From: Methylovirgula sp. 4M-Z18
Lineage (GTDB): Bacteria; Pseudomonadota; Alphaproteobacteria; Rhizobiales; Beijerinckiaceae
DNA length: 64,000 bases
Reading direction: 5' to 3'
NCBI RefSeq assembly: GCF_037890675.1
Contig: NZ_CP149574.1
Location: 3,076,874-3,140,873, forward strand
Numbering within the stretch: the first letter of the stretch is position 1; each line of letters starts with the position of its first letter. The notes below the pieces were generated by a model, which saw nothing but the letters and a program-made list of their open reading frames with translations, was not told where the DNA came from and did no database searches. A program made the position numbers and the translations under genes. Positions 1 to 7,704 of this stretch are shown here, one piece after another.

Positions 1-131
1 CTGCCGTTCTCGCGCTCTTCGCCATTTACTTCGTTGGCGCTGAAGAGGGCGCAACCTCGATCATCCAGGGCATGTACATCCACGAATGGGTGCACGACGG
101 CCGCCACCTGCTCGGCTTCCCCTGCCACTGA
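1..131 (+). CDS. cbtB: CbtB cobalt transporter subunit, 3' end only
   Basis: The window opens inside this gene; the frame runs from base 3 and gives the last 42 residues. What is visible is the end of one membrane helix (VLALFAIYFVG) followed by a short tail ending HEWVHDGRHLLGFPCH. CbtB proteins are about 60 residues with one helix and a histidine-rich C-terminal metal site, and this tail fits that. The downstream gene is cbtA, the usual partner in a proposed cobalt uptake system. A cobalamin riboswitch often precedes cbtB, but that region lies outside the window. Confidence 0.85.
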   Translation, partial: AVLALFAIYFVGAEEGATSIIQGMYIHEWVHDGRHLLGFPCH

Positions 132-151
132 GATAAGATCGGATTTAAATC

Positions 152-976
152 ATGATGGGATCTCTGTTGATCCGGGGGATGCTGGTTGGCATCCTCGCCG
201 GACTGTTGGCGTTTGGCTTCGCGAAAGTCTTCGGCGAGCCGCAGGTCGATAAAGCAATTGCCTTCGAGGAAGCGCATTCGCGCGAGGCCGACAAGCCCGC
301 GGCCATGCCCGGTATGGCGATGCCGAACCAGCCGGAGCAGAAAGCCTCGGACGCGGCACCGGCGAATGCCATGCCGGGCATGCAAATGGGACAATCCGAT
401 CAGGACCAGGGTGATGTCGAGCTGGTCAGCCGCCCGATGCAGGCGAGCTTCGGCCTGCTCACCGGTGTCCTCACTTACGGCATAGCCATGGGCGGCATGT
501 TCGCGCTGGTCTTCGCCTTCGCCCAAGGCCGCTTGGGCCGGTTGACCCCGCGCGGCACGGCGGCACTGATCGCGATGGCCGGCTTTGCGGCGGTGGTGAT
601 CATTCCGCAACTGAAATATCCGGCCAATCCGCCGGCGATCGGCAATCCGGAGACGATCGGCCCGCGCACGGCGCTCTATTTCGGCATGCTGGCGATCTCC
701 GTCCTCTCGATGATCGTCGCCTTCATGACCGCACAAGGGCTGGCGCAGCGCTTCGGCCGCTGGAACGGCACGCTGATCGCGGCGGCGATCTACCTCGCCA
801 TCGCCTTCGTCGCGATGCTGGTGCTGCCCGCCGTCAACGAAGTGCCGAGCGATTTTTCGGCTGACGTGCTCTGGCGCTTCCGTGTGGCCTCGCTCGGCAT
901 TCACGTCGTGCTGTGGACCACTTACGGCATCGTGTTCGGCATCGTGGCCGAGAGATTGCTGCAAAGACGGGTCTAA
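152..976 (+). CDS. cbtA: CbtA cobalt transporter subunit
   Basis: 274-residue membrane protein of the CbtA family, proposed to import cobalt together with CbtB for cobalamin synthesis. Predicted helices lie at about residues 5-25, 97-118, 128-145, 165-190, 198-220 and 240-265. The long loop after helix 1 carries two methionine-rich motifs, MPGMAM (52-57) and MPGMQM (74-79), plus acidic residues and a histidine, so it looks like a metal-catching segment outside the membrane. It starts 20 bases after cbtB with no strong ribosome site, and tandem ATG codons (152, 155) make the exact start uncertain. The family role rests largely on association with B12 genes. Confidence 0.88.
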   Translation: MMGSLLIRGMLVGILAGLLAFGFAKVFGEPQVDKAIAFEEAHSREADKPAAMPGMAMPNQPEQKASDAAPANAMPGMQMGQSDQDQGDVELVSRPMQASFGLLTGVLTYGIAMGGMFALVFAFAQGRLGRLTPRGTAALIAMAGFAAVVIIPQLKYPANPPAIGNPETIGPRTALYFGMLAISVLSMIVAFMTAQGLAQRFGRWNGTLIAAAIYLAIAFVAMLVLPAVNEVPSDFSADVLWRFRVASLGIHVVLWTTYGIVFGIVAERLLQRRV

Positions 977-1000
977 ATGCAAAAGCCGGTGTGGTGAAGC

Positions 1001-1019
1001 GAGCGGGACGCCCGCGCTC
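1001..1019. repeat. short GC-rich palindrome, possible cbtA terminator
   Basis: GAGCGGG and CCCGCGCTC arms lie 25 bases after the cbtA stop. The sequence resembles one arm of the larger GC-rich inverted repeats at 3007-3079 and 5288-5376. It may end the cbtBA transcript, but no T-run follows. Confidence 0.4.
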
Positions 1020-1064
1020 CTGAAATGCTCGTAGTCTGGAGCGCGCCCCTCGCTTCTCCCCTCC

Positions 1065-1103
1065 TTGAAATCCGCAAATTCTGACGCTATATTGCGTCAG
1101 AAT
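1065..1103 (+). promoter_or_regulatory. promoter and palindromic operator of the Xre/RES operon
   Basis: TTGAAA at 1065-1070 and TATATT at 1088-1093 are separated by exactly 17 bases, a near-consensus sigma-70 promoter. The TATATT box is also the 6-base spacer of a perfect 10-base inverted repeat, ATTCTGACGC at 1078-1087 and GCGTCAGAAT at 1094-1103. A dimeric regulator bound here would cover the -10 box. The antitoxin start codon is 31 bases downstream of the palindrome. Autoregulation by the antitoxin, alone or with the toxin, is the usual arrangement for type II systems; its application here is inference. Confidence 0.8.
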
Positions 1104-1133
1104 GATTGGCATTCGGACATGGAGGTCTGAGCC

Positions 1134-1484
1134 ATGGGCCTCGCCCAATACGCAGATGACGGGATTTTCGCGCCGCGCAAGATCGCCCACGCCCTTCGGA
1201 CAACCAGCGAGGAGGTCGCTCGCACGGCCGGCCTCGGCAAGGACTCGATCCAGCGCAAGGATCGCGTGCGGTCGGACAGGACCCAGCGGCGCTTGCGTGA
1301 GATGGTCGAAGTCATCAACAAGGTCGAGCCGCGCTTCGGCTCCGCGCTCATGGCTTATGCCTGGTATCGTTCCGAGCCACTGCCAGGATTCTCCGGCCAG
1401 ACGGCGATGCAGCTCGTGCGCAGCGGGCGCGCGGACGACGTGCTCGACTATATCGACGCGGTCGACGCCGGCGTGCACGCCTGA
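1134..1484 (+). CDS. Xre/MbcA/ParS-type antitoxin of a RES toxin
   Basis: 116 residues. The N-terminal half (about 10-60) resembles the Xre-type helix-turn-helix of this antitoxin class. The C-terminal half (about 62-116, from EVINKVEP through WYRSEPLPGFSGQTAMQLVRSG) is the DUF2384 toxin-binding domain, including the WYRSEPLPGFSG signature and the VLDYID helix. The ATG follows GGAGG (1121-1125) by 8 bases. The RES gene starts 2 bases after this stop, so the pair is an operon. The antitoxin should neutralise the RES toxin and repress the operon through the palindrome at 1078-1103. Confidence 0.9.
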   Translation: MGLAQYADDGIFAPRKIAHALRTTSEEVARTAGLGKDSIQRKDRVRSDRTQRRLREMVEVINKVEPRFGSALMAYAWYRSEPLPGFSGQTAMQLVRSGRADDVLDYIDAVDAGVHA

Positions 1485-1486
1485 CC

Positions 1487-1990
1487 GTGCCGCTCCGCTA
1501 CGACGGCAAGCTCTACCGCGCACTGAACCCGATCCACGCGCGCGAGCCGCTCTCCGGTCTCGGCGCGGAAATCTATGGCGGCCGCTTCAATCCAAAGGGT
1601 GTGCCAGCGCTCTACACGTCTCTGTCGGTCATGACGGCCCTGCGGGAGGCCAACCAAGTCGGCAACCTCCAGCCAACGACGCTGGTCGCCTATGAGGCTG
1701 AAATCGAAAACATTTTCGACTGCAGCGACGAGACGGCGCTCGCAGCAAAAGGCATGGACGTTTCGCTCCTCGCGGGTGCGACATGGCGGGACGAAATGAA
1801 AGCAACCGGAGAAGCAAAAACGCAGGGTTTCGCCCGGCACCTGATCAGCATCGGCTATAACGGCCTCCTCGTCCGAAGCTTCGCGGCGGGCGCGACCCAT
1901 GCGGATAAGAACCTCGTACTGTGGAAATGGGCGGACAATCCTCCCGCCCGTCTCATTCTGATCGACGACGAACATCGGCTGTCGCGATAG
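1487..1990 (+). CDS. RES-domain toxin (predicted NAD+ phosphorylase or hydrolase)
   Basis: 167 residues with a full RES domain, starting at GTG two bases after the antitoxin stop. The family-naming residues are present: Arg33 in GGRFNPKG, Glu54 in ALREAN and Ser131 in LLVRS; Tyr43 is also kept. Characterised RES toxins deplete NAD+ and arrest growth until the paired Xre antitoxin is restored. The intact domain and intact antitoxin suggest a working system. Its position next to cobalt transport genes has no obvious meaning and may reflect chance insertion. Confidence 0.9.
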   Translation: MPLRYDGKLYRALNPIHAREPLSGLGAEIYGGRFNPKGVPALYTSLSVMTALREANQVGNLQPTTLVAYEAEIENIFDCSDETALAAKGMDVSLLAGATWRDEMKATGEAKTQGFARHLISIGYNGLLVRSFAAGATHADKNLVLWKWADNPPARLILIDDEHRLSR

Positions 1991-2021
1991 ATCGCTACGC
2001 TACGACGTTTACGCCTATCGC
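1984..2021. terminator. inverted repeat between convergent genes
   Basis: GCGATAG (1984-1990) pairs with CTATCGC (2015-2021). Each arm contains the stop codon of one of the two convergent genes. It could act as a weak bidirectional terminator, but there is no T-run and the loop is 24 bases. Confidence 0.3.
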
Positions 2022-3001
2022 TGCGGTACAACGCCTTCCAGCGCATCGCCCCAATCCAACCGCCGCGCCGCTTTGAACGCGAGCTTGTCGCGCCTGGGGT
2101 AAATCTTCTGCTCGATGCCGGCCGCTGCGCACACTTCCACGTGCCGCGCCGCTTTGGTGTCCAGCGCAGGCTTGAGCAACCGCGCCGCGGCGCGGGTAAC
2201 CGGGCCGCGCGAGAACACCGCATAGGCGAACTTCTCGTCCTCATACGGCACGTCAGCATCTTTCACGAAACGATGATCCTTGGACCGCGGCAGGCGGACC
2301 GAGAAATGGCACCAATCCGGCTCCTGCATCAGGCAGACGCCATCATGCGGACACGGCGCCGCTACCCGCGCGCCGTGCGCGATCAACGCGCTGCGCACCT
2401 CTTTCAGTCGTGCAAAGCCCTGGCGCGAGCCGGGCTCGACGAGAACGAGAACCTGCCGCGTGAGCGCCCACAGACGCGTCGCCACCTCGACCGCGCCCGG
2501 CAACGGCAATTCGACCAAAGCATAGGAGGCGACGACGCCATCGGCCGGCGCGAGTTCGCCCAACACGCGCTCCATCGCCCCGCGCACGAATGTCGCGCCT
2601 TGCAATGCGGACGACCCGCTGTGCGCCGTCAGATCCCTGGCGAGATCGAGAAAGGCGTCATTGGCGTCGAGCAATGTCGCGCTCTGTAATGACGGCCACG
2701 CCTGGGCCGCCGCGAAACTCGCCGAGCCGGGGCCGCAGCCAATGTCGAGGAGGCTTTGCGGCGCGGCCTCGCATCGCAGCGCGGCCTCGCGCATCGCGCT
2801 CAGCACCGCGGCATAGGTCGCGGGCATGCGGGTCAAAGCGTAGGCGAGTGCATCCTGGCGGTCGCGCACCACCGAGGCCGAGCCCCCCGCCCCGCGGTAA
2901 TGCTGCGACATCGTCGCGGCGCGCGCCGCGAGGTCGTTGCGCGACACGCCATGCAGAAGCGTCGCGAGTGCGGCGGAGAGATCGGAAGGAAGCGCGGACA
3001 T
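2015..3001 (-). CDS. Rsm22-like small ribosomal subunit methyltransferase-family protein
   Basis: 328 residues. A methyltransferase SAM motif LLDIGCGPGSASFA sits near residue 85. The C-terminal part carries CPHDGVC and DWCHFSVRLPRSK, the cysteine-rich signature of the Rsm22/METTL17 family. Members bind the assembling small ribosomal subunit, and METTL17 carries an iron-sulfur cluster on these cysteines. Start chosen at ATG 3001 (MSALPSDL); the longer open frame upstream reads through a repeat element and has no family similarity. It lies downstream of rlmN on the same strand, so two ribosome-related genes are neighbours. Confidence 0.85.
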   Translation of the reverse strand: MSALPSDLSAALATLLHGVSRNDLAARAATMSQHYRGAGGSASVVRDRQDALAYALTRMPATYAAVLSAMREAALRCEAAPQSLLDIGCGPGSASFAAAQAWPSLQSATLLDANDAFLDLARDLTAHSGSSALQGATFVRGAMERVLGELAPADGVVASYALVELPLPGAVEVATRLWALTRQVLVLVEPGSRQGFARLKEVRSALIAHGARVAAPCPHDGVCLMQEPDWCHFSVRLPRSKDHRFVKDADVPYEDEKFAYAVFSRGPVTRAAARLLKPALDTKAARHVEVCAAAGIEQKIYPRRDKLAFKAARRLDWGDALEGVVPQR

Positions 3002-3006
3002 GAGCA

Positions 3007-3079
3007 GGACCGCGGGCGTCTCGCCCGCATTTGAAACGATACGAAAAATTGGCACCTGCGGGCGGGACGCCCGCGGTCC
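3007..3079. repeat. GC-rich inverted repeat (family A, copy 1)
   Basis: 23-base arms at 3007-3029 and 3057-3079 pair with a single mismatch around a 27-base AT-richer loop. The element fills the gap between rlmN and the Rsm22-like gene. The same arm sequence, containing GGGCGGGACGCCCGCGGTCC, recurs at 5288-5376, so this is a dispersed palindromic repeat rather than a gene-specific terminator. Confidence 0.85.
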
Positions 3080-3084
3080 CAGTG

Positions 3085-4293
3085 TTAGTCCGAACTCAGC
3101 GCCAGTTGCTCTTCCAGCATCAGCCGGGCGCGGGCGCGCATCTTCTCTGTCTCGCTCTTCAACTGGCCGCAGGCCGCCAGAATGTCGCGGCCGCGCGGCG
3201 TGCGCACCGGCGAGGCGTAGCCGGCATTGAAGACGATGTCGGAAAAGGTTTCGATCGTTTCCCAATCCGAACATTCGTATTTCGTGCCCGGCCAGGGATT
3301 GAACGGGATGAGGTTGATCTTCGCCGGAATGCCCTTCAGCAGCCGGACCAATTCCTTGGCCTCGCGCGGGGAATCGTTCACGCCCTTCAGCATCACATAT
3401 TCGAAGGTGATGCGGCGGGCGTTCGACACGCCGGGATAATTGCGGCAGGCGTCGAGCAATTCCTTGATCGGATATTTCTTGTTCAGCGGCACCAATTCGT
3501 CGCGCAGGTCGTCACGCACCGCGTGCAGTGAAATCGCCAGCATCGTGCCGGCCTGATCGCCTAAGTTCGCGATTTCCGGGACCACGCCGGAAGTCGAGAC
3601 GGTGATCCGTCGTTTCGACAGCGACAAGCCCTCGCCGTCCGACAGCACCGCGATCGCGTCGCGCACCTGATCGAAATTGTACAGGGGCTCGCCCATGCCC
3701 ATGAACACGATGTTGGACACGGCGCGCACGCCTTCGCCCGAGGGAATGAGCCCGTCGGTCGGCGGGGTCAGGCCCGGAAAATCGCCGAGCTGGTCGCGCG
3801 CGACCAGCAATTGCTGCACGATCTCCTGCGCCGTCAGATTGCGCACCAGGCGCTGGGTGCCGGTGTGGCAGAAGCTGCAATTGAGAGTGCAGCCGACCTG
3901 GCTGGAGACGCAGAGTGTGCCCCGGTCGGTCTCGGGGATATAGACGCATTCGATCTCTGCGCCCTTGTCGAACGGGCCGGTCGAAGGCATGCGGATCAGC
4001 CACTTGCGGGTGCCGTCTTTCGAGACCTGCGCCGAGGTGACTTCGGGGCGCGCCAAAGTGAAATGGTCGGCGAGCGTGGCGCGCAGGACCTTGGAGACAT
4101 TCAGCATGGTGTCGAAGGAGGTGACGCCGTGGAAATAGATCCAATGCCAAAGCTGGCCGGTGCGCATCTTGATCTCGCGCTCCGGCACGCCGACGCCGCG
4201 CAGGGCGTCAGCCAGACCGGCGCGGGTGAGGCCAGCGAGCGAAGGGCGGGACGCTTGCGCCGCCGCCGGGATAGGTTGTGCAATTGTGGACAT
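3085..4293 (-). CDS. rlmN: 23S rRNA (adenine-2503-C2)-methyltransferase / tRNA methyltransferase RlmN
   Basis: 402-residue radical SAM enzyme that methylates C2 of A2503 in 23S rRNA and, in homologues, A37 of some tRNAs. The CX3CX2C cluster motif is at Cys135, Cys139 and Cys142 ([12 protein letters not shown]). GMGEPLYN and the C-terminal catalytic cysteine in ILAACGQLK are also present. ATG 4293 was chosen; an in-frame ATG four codons upstream is equally possible, and no clear ribosome site decides between them. Full family length. Confidence 0.93.
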   Translation of the reverse strand: MSTIAQPIPAAAQASRPSLAGLTRAGLADALRGVGVPEREIKMRTGQLWHWIYFHGVTSFDTMLNVSKVLRATLADHFTLARPEVTSAQVSKDGTRKWLIRMPSTGPFDKGAEIECVYIPETDRGTLCVSSQVGCTLNCSFCHTGTQRLVRNLTAQEIVQQLLVARDQLGDFPGLTPPTDGLIPSGEGVRAVSNIVFMGMGEPLYNFDQVRDAIAVLSDGEGLSLSKRRITVSTSGVVPEIANLGDQAGTMLAISLHAVRDDLRDELVPLNKKYPIKELLDACRNYPGVSNARRITFEYVMLKGVNDSPREAKELVRLLKGIPAKINLIPFNPWPGTKYECSDWETIETFSDIVFNAGYASPVRTPRGRDILAACGQLKSETEKMRARARLMLEEQLALSSD

Positions 4294-4370
4294 GGCGGGG
4301 GTCATAGCAGAAAAACGCCGCCGGGCCAATTATGTCTTAACGCGTTCGCTGCGCGGTCCGGCGCCAGCCG

Positions 4371-5246
4371 CTATTGTCGTTCAGGCGGGCGCAGCGCATC
4401 CGCCAAGCGCGCCTTGGCGGAACCCGGCCGGAGCGGCTGCTGCTGGCTTTCGTGCGGCGCCCAGCCGGAGAGCCAGACGAGCTCGAATGTGGCGCGGATC
4501 CGCCCGTCCGGATCGGCAAACCGCTCGGCATAGATTTCGGCGGCGCGCAGGAAGACCGCGCGCGGGGTCGGCTTGCGCAGCCGATGGGCGAGCGCGTTGG
4601 CGGCGCCCATCGCCCGCAAATCCTGCAGCAGCGCGAACATGTGGCTGTACCGGACCGTCAAGGGATCGATGTCGGTGACCGGTAGGGCGAAACCGGCGCG
4701 CTGTAACAGGCCGCCGAGGTCACGCAAATCGGCGAAAGGTGCGACCCGAGGGCTGGCGCCGCCCAAAATCTCCTCTTCGGCGGCGGCAAGCGCCGTGCGC
4801 AGCTCGTTGAGGCTTTGGCCGGCCAAAAGGCAGCCCAGAAACAGCCCGTCGGGCTTGAGCGCCCGGCGGATCTGGATGAAGGCGCCCGGCAGGTCGTTGA
4901 CGCTCTGCAGCGCCAGGAGCGACACGATGAGCGACGCGCGGCCCTCGGCTATGGGCAGGGCTTCGAGGTCGCCCACGAGATCGCCGGTAAGGCCGGCAAC
5001 CGGCGCCATACGGATGACTTGGCCGATCCGGCCTTGCGCGGCTAGCACCCGCGCCGCGTGGTCGCCGGGGGTGGCAAGATCGTAAGCAAGCGGAAAATCC
5101 CGCATCACCGGCAGCAGCCGATCGGCCAAATCCTCGGCCGCCCGCGCCAGGAGAAAATCGGCGCCTGGTTTCGCGAGGCCGGCCGCGCGGGCGAGATGCC
5201 GGCGCGTCAAAGCGCGATCGAAAACCTGGGGAGCGGCACTGGACAT
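4371..5246 (-). CDS. SAM-dependent methyltransferase, NDUFAF5/BioC-like
   Basis: 291 residues with a class I methyltransferase fold: RRHLARAAGLAKPGADFLL near the N-terminus, then the SLLALQSVNDLPGAFIQIRR region that follows the SAM site. It resembles the alphaproteobacterial homologues of mitochondrial NDUFAF5, a complex I assembly factor that hydroxylates an arginine of NDUFS7. The classical glycine-rich SAM motif is weak (PVAGLTGDLVGDLE), so the real reaction is unclear. Divergent from comF across the repeat at 5288-5376. Confidence 0.75.
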   Translation of the reverse strand: MSSAAPQVFDRALTRRHLARAAGLAKPGADFLLARAAEDLADRLLPVMRDFPLAYDLATPGDHAARVLAAQGRIGQVIRMAPVAGLTGDLVGDLEALPIAEGRASLIVSLLALQSVNDLPGAFIQIRRALKPDGLFLGCLLAGQSLNELRTALAAAEEEILGGASPRVAPFADLRDLGGLLQRAGFALPVTDIDPLTVRYSHMFALLQDLRAMGAANALAHRLRKPTPRAVFLRAAEIYAERFADPDGRIRATFELVWLSGWAPHESQQQPLRPGSAKARLADALRPPERQ

Positions 5247-5287
5247 GCCCTCCTATGCCGCGAAGGTACTGTGCTGTGCAAGGCCTG

Positions 5288-5376
5288 AAAGGACCGCGAG
5301 CGTCCCGCGCGCATTCTTCTTGCGCAACACTGGTGTGCCGGTCTGGCCTATGCGGGCGGGACGCCCGCGGTCCTTT
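5288..5376. repeat. GC-rich inverted repeat (family A, copy 2)
   Basis: Arms at 5288-5313 and 5351-5376 pair over 26 bases with a few mismatches, around a 37-base loop. The right arm contains GGGCGGGACGCCCGCGGTCC, identical to the right arm of copy 1. It lies between two divergent genes, so a terminator role is unlikely here. Confidence 0.85.
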
Positions 5377-5433
5377 CGCGCCGCTTTGCAACCGCGCGAT
5401 TTCGCGGCAATATGCGCGGCGGGATGGGCTGCC

Positions 5434-6231
5434 ATGACAAATCGCGACATTTCCGCGCCTTTATCGGCCTCGGCGGCCCTGCCTCGCCGCGCGGCTAAGG
5501 CCTTTGCCGCAGCCCTGCACCGCGGCCTCGACATCATTTATCCGCCGACCTGCATCGCCTGCCGGGCCGCGACGCAAACCCACGGCACGTTGTGCCCTGC
5601 ATGCTGGGGGCGCATACGGTTCGTCGAGCGGCCCTATTGCGAGCAGCTCGGTACGCCGTTTCAGCGCGACCTCGGGCCGGGCATCATCTCGCCTGAGGCC
5701 ATCGCCGATCCGCCGATGTATGCGCGCGCCCGCATGGTCGCCCTGTTCCAGGACGGGCCGGCACGGCAACTCGTGCACCGGCTCAAATACGGCGACCGCA
5801 CCGATCTTGCCCGGCCCATGGGCCTGTGGATGGCCCGCGCCGGTCGCGATATCCTGGATGATGCCGATTTGCTTGTGCCGGTGCCGATGCACTGGCGCCG
5901 GCTGTTCGCCCGCCAGTTCAATCAGGCGGCGGCCCTTGCCGCCGTCGTCGCCAAGGCTGCCAACGTGCCGCTCGCCGCTGACGTGCTCCAAAGGGCCAAA
6001 TCGAGCCCGCCGCAAGTCGGGCTGACCAAGGCGCAGCGGGCCGAAAACGTCCAGGGCAGCTTCGTCGTGCCGCCCGAGGCCAAGTTGCGGCTCGAAAAGC
6101 GCAAGATCGTGCTCGTCGACGATGTCCTGACCTCCGGCGCCACAGCGAATGCTGCCGCCCGCGTCCTGCTGCGCCATGGCGCCGCACGGGTCGATGTGCT
6201 CATTTTTGCCAGGGTTGTGACGCCTTCGTGA
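5434..6231 (+). CDS. ComF-family double zinc ribbon phosphoribosyltransferase-like protein
   Basis: 265 residues. The N-terminal zinc ribbon has paired cysteines (PPTCIACRA, LCPACWG). A phosphoribosyltransferase fold follows, ending in the PRPP loop VLVDDVLTSGATA. ComF proteins are linked to DNA uptake and replication-restart functions in other bacteria; the role in alphaproteobacteria is not defined. ATG 5434 (MTNRDISAP) was chosen because upstream codons read through the family A repeat. The 3' end overlaps the -35 box of the grxC promoter. Confidence 0.88.
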   Translation: MTNRDISAPLSASAALPRRAAKAFAAALHRGLDIIYPPTCIACRAATQTHGTLCPACWGRIRFVERPYCEQLGTPFQRDLGPGIISPEAIADPPMYARARMVALFQDGPARQLVHRLKYGDRTDLARPMGLWMARAGRDILDDADLLVPVPMHWRRLFARQFNQAAALAAVVAKAANVPLAADVLQRAKSSPPQVGLTKAQRAENVQGSFVVPPEAKLRLEKRKIVLVDDVLTSGATANAAARVLLRHGAARVDVLIFARVVTPS

Positions 6232-6243
6232 CGGCCCTATATA
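6215..6243 (+). promoter_or_regulatory. predicted grxC promoter with palindromic -10 region
   Basis: TTGTGA (6215-6220) and TATATA (6238-6243) are 17 bases apart. The -10 box lies inside the perfect 12-base palindrome CCCTATATAGGG (6235-6246). The -35 box is within the last codons of comF. grxC begins 26 bases after the -10 box. Confidence 0.6.
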
Positions 6244-6268
6244 GGGGCCGACAGTTTATGAGGACCTG

Positions 6269-6526
6269 ATGAAAGCCGTCACCATCTATACGAAGAGCTT
6301 TTGCCCGTTCTGCCATCGCGCCAAGGACTTGCTGCGCGCCAAACAGGCAACATTCGACGAAATCAGCGTCGATGGCGATCCGGACAGCCAGCGCCAGATG
6401 GCGGCCCGCGCCAATGGCCGCTCGACGGTGCCGCAGGTCTTCATCGGCGACCTCCATGTCGGCGGATGCGACGATCTTTATGCGCTGGAGAATGCCGGCA
6501 AGCTGGACGCCTTGCTGGCGGCGTAA
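6269..6526 (+). CDS. grxC: glutaredoxin 3
   Basis: 85-residue glutaredoxin with the dithiol active site CPFC at residues 12-15, the cis-proline segment STVPQVFIGD and the GG-C-D glutathione-binding segment VGGCDDL. It reduces protein and low-molecular disulfides in the cytoplasm using glutathione. AGGA at 6261-6264 precedes the ATG. The DUF1178 gene follows 14 bases later and is probably co-transcribed; this pairing is common in alphaproteobacteria. Confidence 0.95.
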   Translation: MKAVTIYTKSFCPFCHRAKDLLRAKQATFDEISVDGDPDSQRQMAARANGRSTVPQVFIGDLHVGGCDDLYALENAGKLDALLAA

Positions 6527-6540
6527 GGTGTAGTGTTGGG

Positions 6541-7002
6541 ATGATCAAATATTCGCTGATCTGCGATAAGGCGCATGAGTTCGAGAGCTGGTTTGCCTCG
6601 AGCGAGGCGTTCGACAAACAGGTGAAGCGTGGCCTCGTCACCTGTCCGCAGTGCAATTCGGCCAAAGTCGCCAAGGCGATCATGGCGCCGCGCATCGCGC
6701 GCACCGACAATGTAACGCGCCAAGCCACGCCGGAGGCGCCGCAGGAAGGCGCCAAGCCCGTCGCGCTGCTCGACGAAAAATCCGTGGCGATGCGCGCCGC
6801 GATGCGAGAATTGCGGCAAAAGATCATCGAGAATACGGATGACGTCGGCAAAAGCTTCGCCGACGAAGCGCGCAAGATGCATGAAGGCGAATTGCCGCAG
6901 CGCTCAATTCGGGGCGAGACGACATTCGATGAGGCGCGCGCCCTGATCGAGGACGGAATCGACGTTCTGCCCTTGCCGGGGCTCGCGGACGAACGAAATT
7001 AA
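6541..7002 (+). CDS. DUF1178 family protein
   Basis: 153 residues. The N-terminus (MIKYSLICDKAHEFESWF) and a CPQC pair at residues 35-38, with Cys8 and His12, suggest a small zinc ribbon. The middle is low-complexity with many Pro and Ala. The C-terminus is conserved in the family (SFADEARKMHEGE and AIxGETTxDEA-like region). No function is established. Directly downstream of grxC. Confidence 0.88.
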   Translation: MIKYSLICDKAHEFESWFASSEAFDKQVKRGLVTCPQCNSAKVAKAIMAPRIARTDNVTRQATPEAPQEGAKPVALLDEKSVAMRAAMRELRQKIIENTDDVGKSFADEARKMHEGELPQRSIRGETTFDEARALIEDGIDVLPLPGLADERN

Positions 7003-7033
7003 GACCATGACGCAACTCCAGTCGAGGAATGTT

Positions 7034-7645
7034 ATGTGGTCTATGTCTCGTTTCTCCCTTGCCTTCGCACTGAGCGCTTTGACGCTTCCCGCGCTCGCGC
7101 AATCGCCGCCGCCTGATCGCCTACGCGGCACGATCGAAAAAGTCGACGGTTCGACGCTCACCATCCAGACGCGCCAAGGCGCCACCGCAACGCTCACATT
7201 GGACGATGGCGCGACGACGATGATCGTCCGCGCCGCATCGCGCGCGGATATAAAGCCCGACAGCTTCATCGGCACCGCGGCCATGCCCGACAAGGACGGC
7301 GTGCTGCATGCTCAGGAAGTGGTGATCTTTCCCGAGAACCTGCGCGGCACCGGCGAAGGCTTCCGTCCGTGGGACCTAACACCGGGCAGCACGATGACCA
7401 ATGCGACCGTTGCGGGCCAAGTGAACAGCACAACGGGCGATGCCGTGTCGCTGACCTATAAGGGCGGCGAAAAGACGCTCGTCATCCCGCCGGACGCGCC
7501 GATCGTGACATTGGCGCCGGGTGCGCTGAGCGATGCGAAGCCGGGCGTCGGCATCATCGTGGCGATGGCGGAAAAGCAGGCAGATGGCAGCTATCACGCC
7601 AAGCGCATAACGGTGGGCAAGGATGGCGTCAACCCGCCGATGTGA
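7034..7645 (+). CDS. secreted or periplasmic protein, DUF5666-like
   Basis: 203 residues. A signal peptide (MWSMSRFSLAFALSALTLPALAQ) ends at an Ala-X-Ala site. The mature part has repeated short beta-rich units such as RGTIEKVDGSTLTIQTRQG and AGQVNSTTGDAVSLTYKGG, typical of small OB-fold-like exported domains. ATG 7034 follows GAGGA (7024-7028) by 5 bases; ATG 7043 is an alternative. No catalytic motif is seen and no function is assigned. Confidence 0.75.
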   Translation: MWSMSRFSLAFALSALTLPALAQSPPPDRLRGTIEKVDGSTLTIQTRQGATATLTLDDGATTMIVRAASRADIKPDSFIGTAAMPDKDGVLHAQEVVIFPENLRGTGEGFRPWDLTPGSTMTNATVAGQVNSTTGDAVSLTYKGGEKTLVIPPDAPIVTLAPGALSDAKPGVGIIVAMAEKQADGSYHAKRITVGKDGVNPPM

Positions 7646-7653
7646 CCGGATCT

Positions 7654-7688
7654 TCCCTTCTCCCGCAGCGAAGCTGTGGGAGAAGGGA
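7654..7688. terminator. bidirectional terminator-like hairpin
   Basis: TCCCTTCTCCC (7654-7664) pairs perfectly with GGGAGAAGGGA (7678-7688) between two convergent genes. The sequence is of the CTTCTCCC/GGGAGAAGG repeat type also found at 42495-42545. Confidence 0.7.
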
Positions 7689-7704
7689 GTAAGTATCGGT
7701 CACA

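Noticed and set aside
26-982. 318-residue minus-strand frame opposite cbtA
   Set aside because: Composition is Arg, His and Asp rich as in a mirror of a GC-rich gene; cbtA on the plus strand has clear family similarity.
3001-3274. N-terminal extension of the Rsm22-like frame
   Set aside because: The extra 91 residues are translation of the GC-rich repeat and of the end of rlmN.
5245-5433. N-terminal extension of the ComF frame
   Set aside because: It reads through the family A repeat; the ATG at 5434 gives the normal family length.
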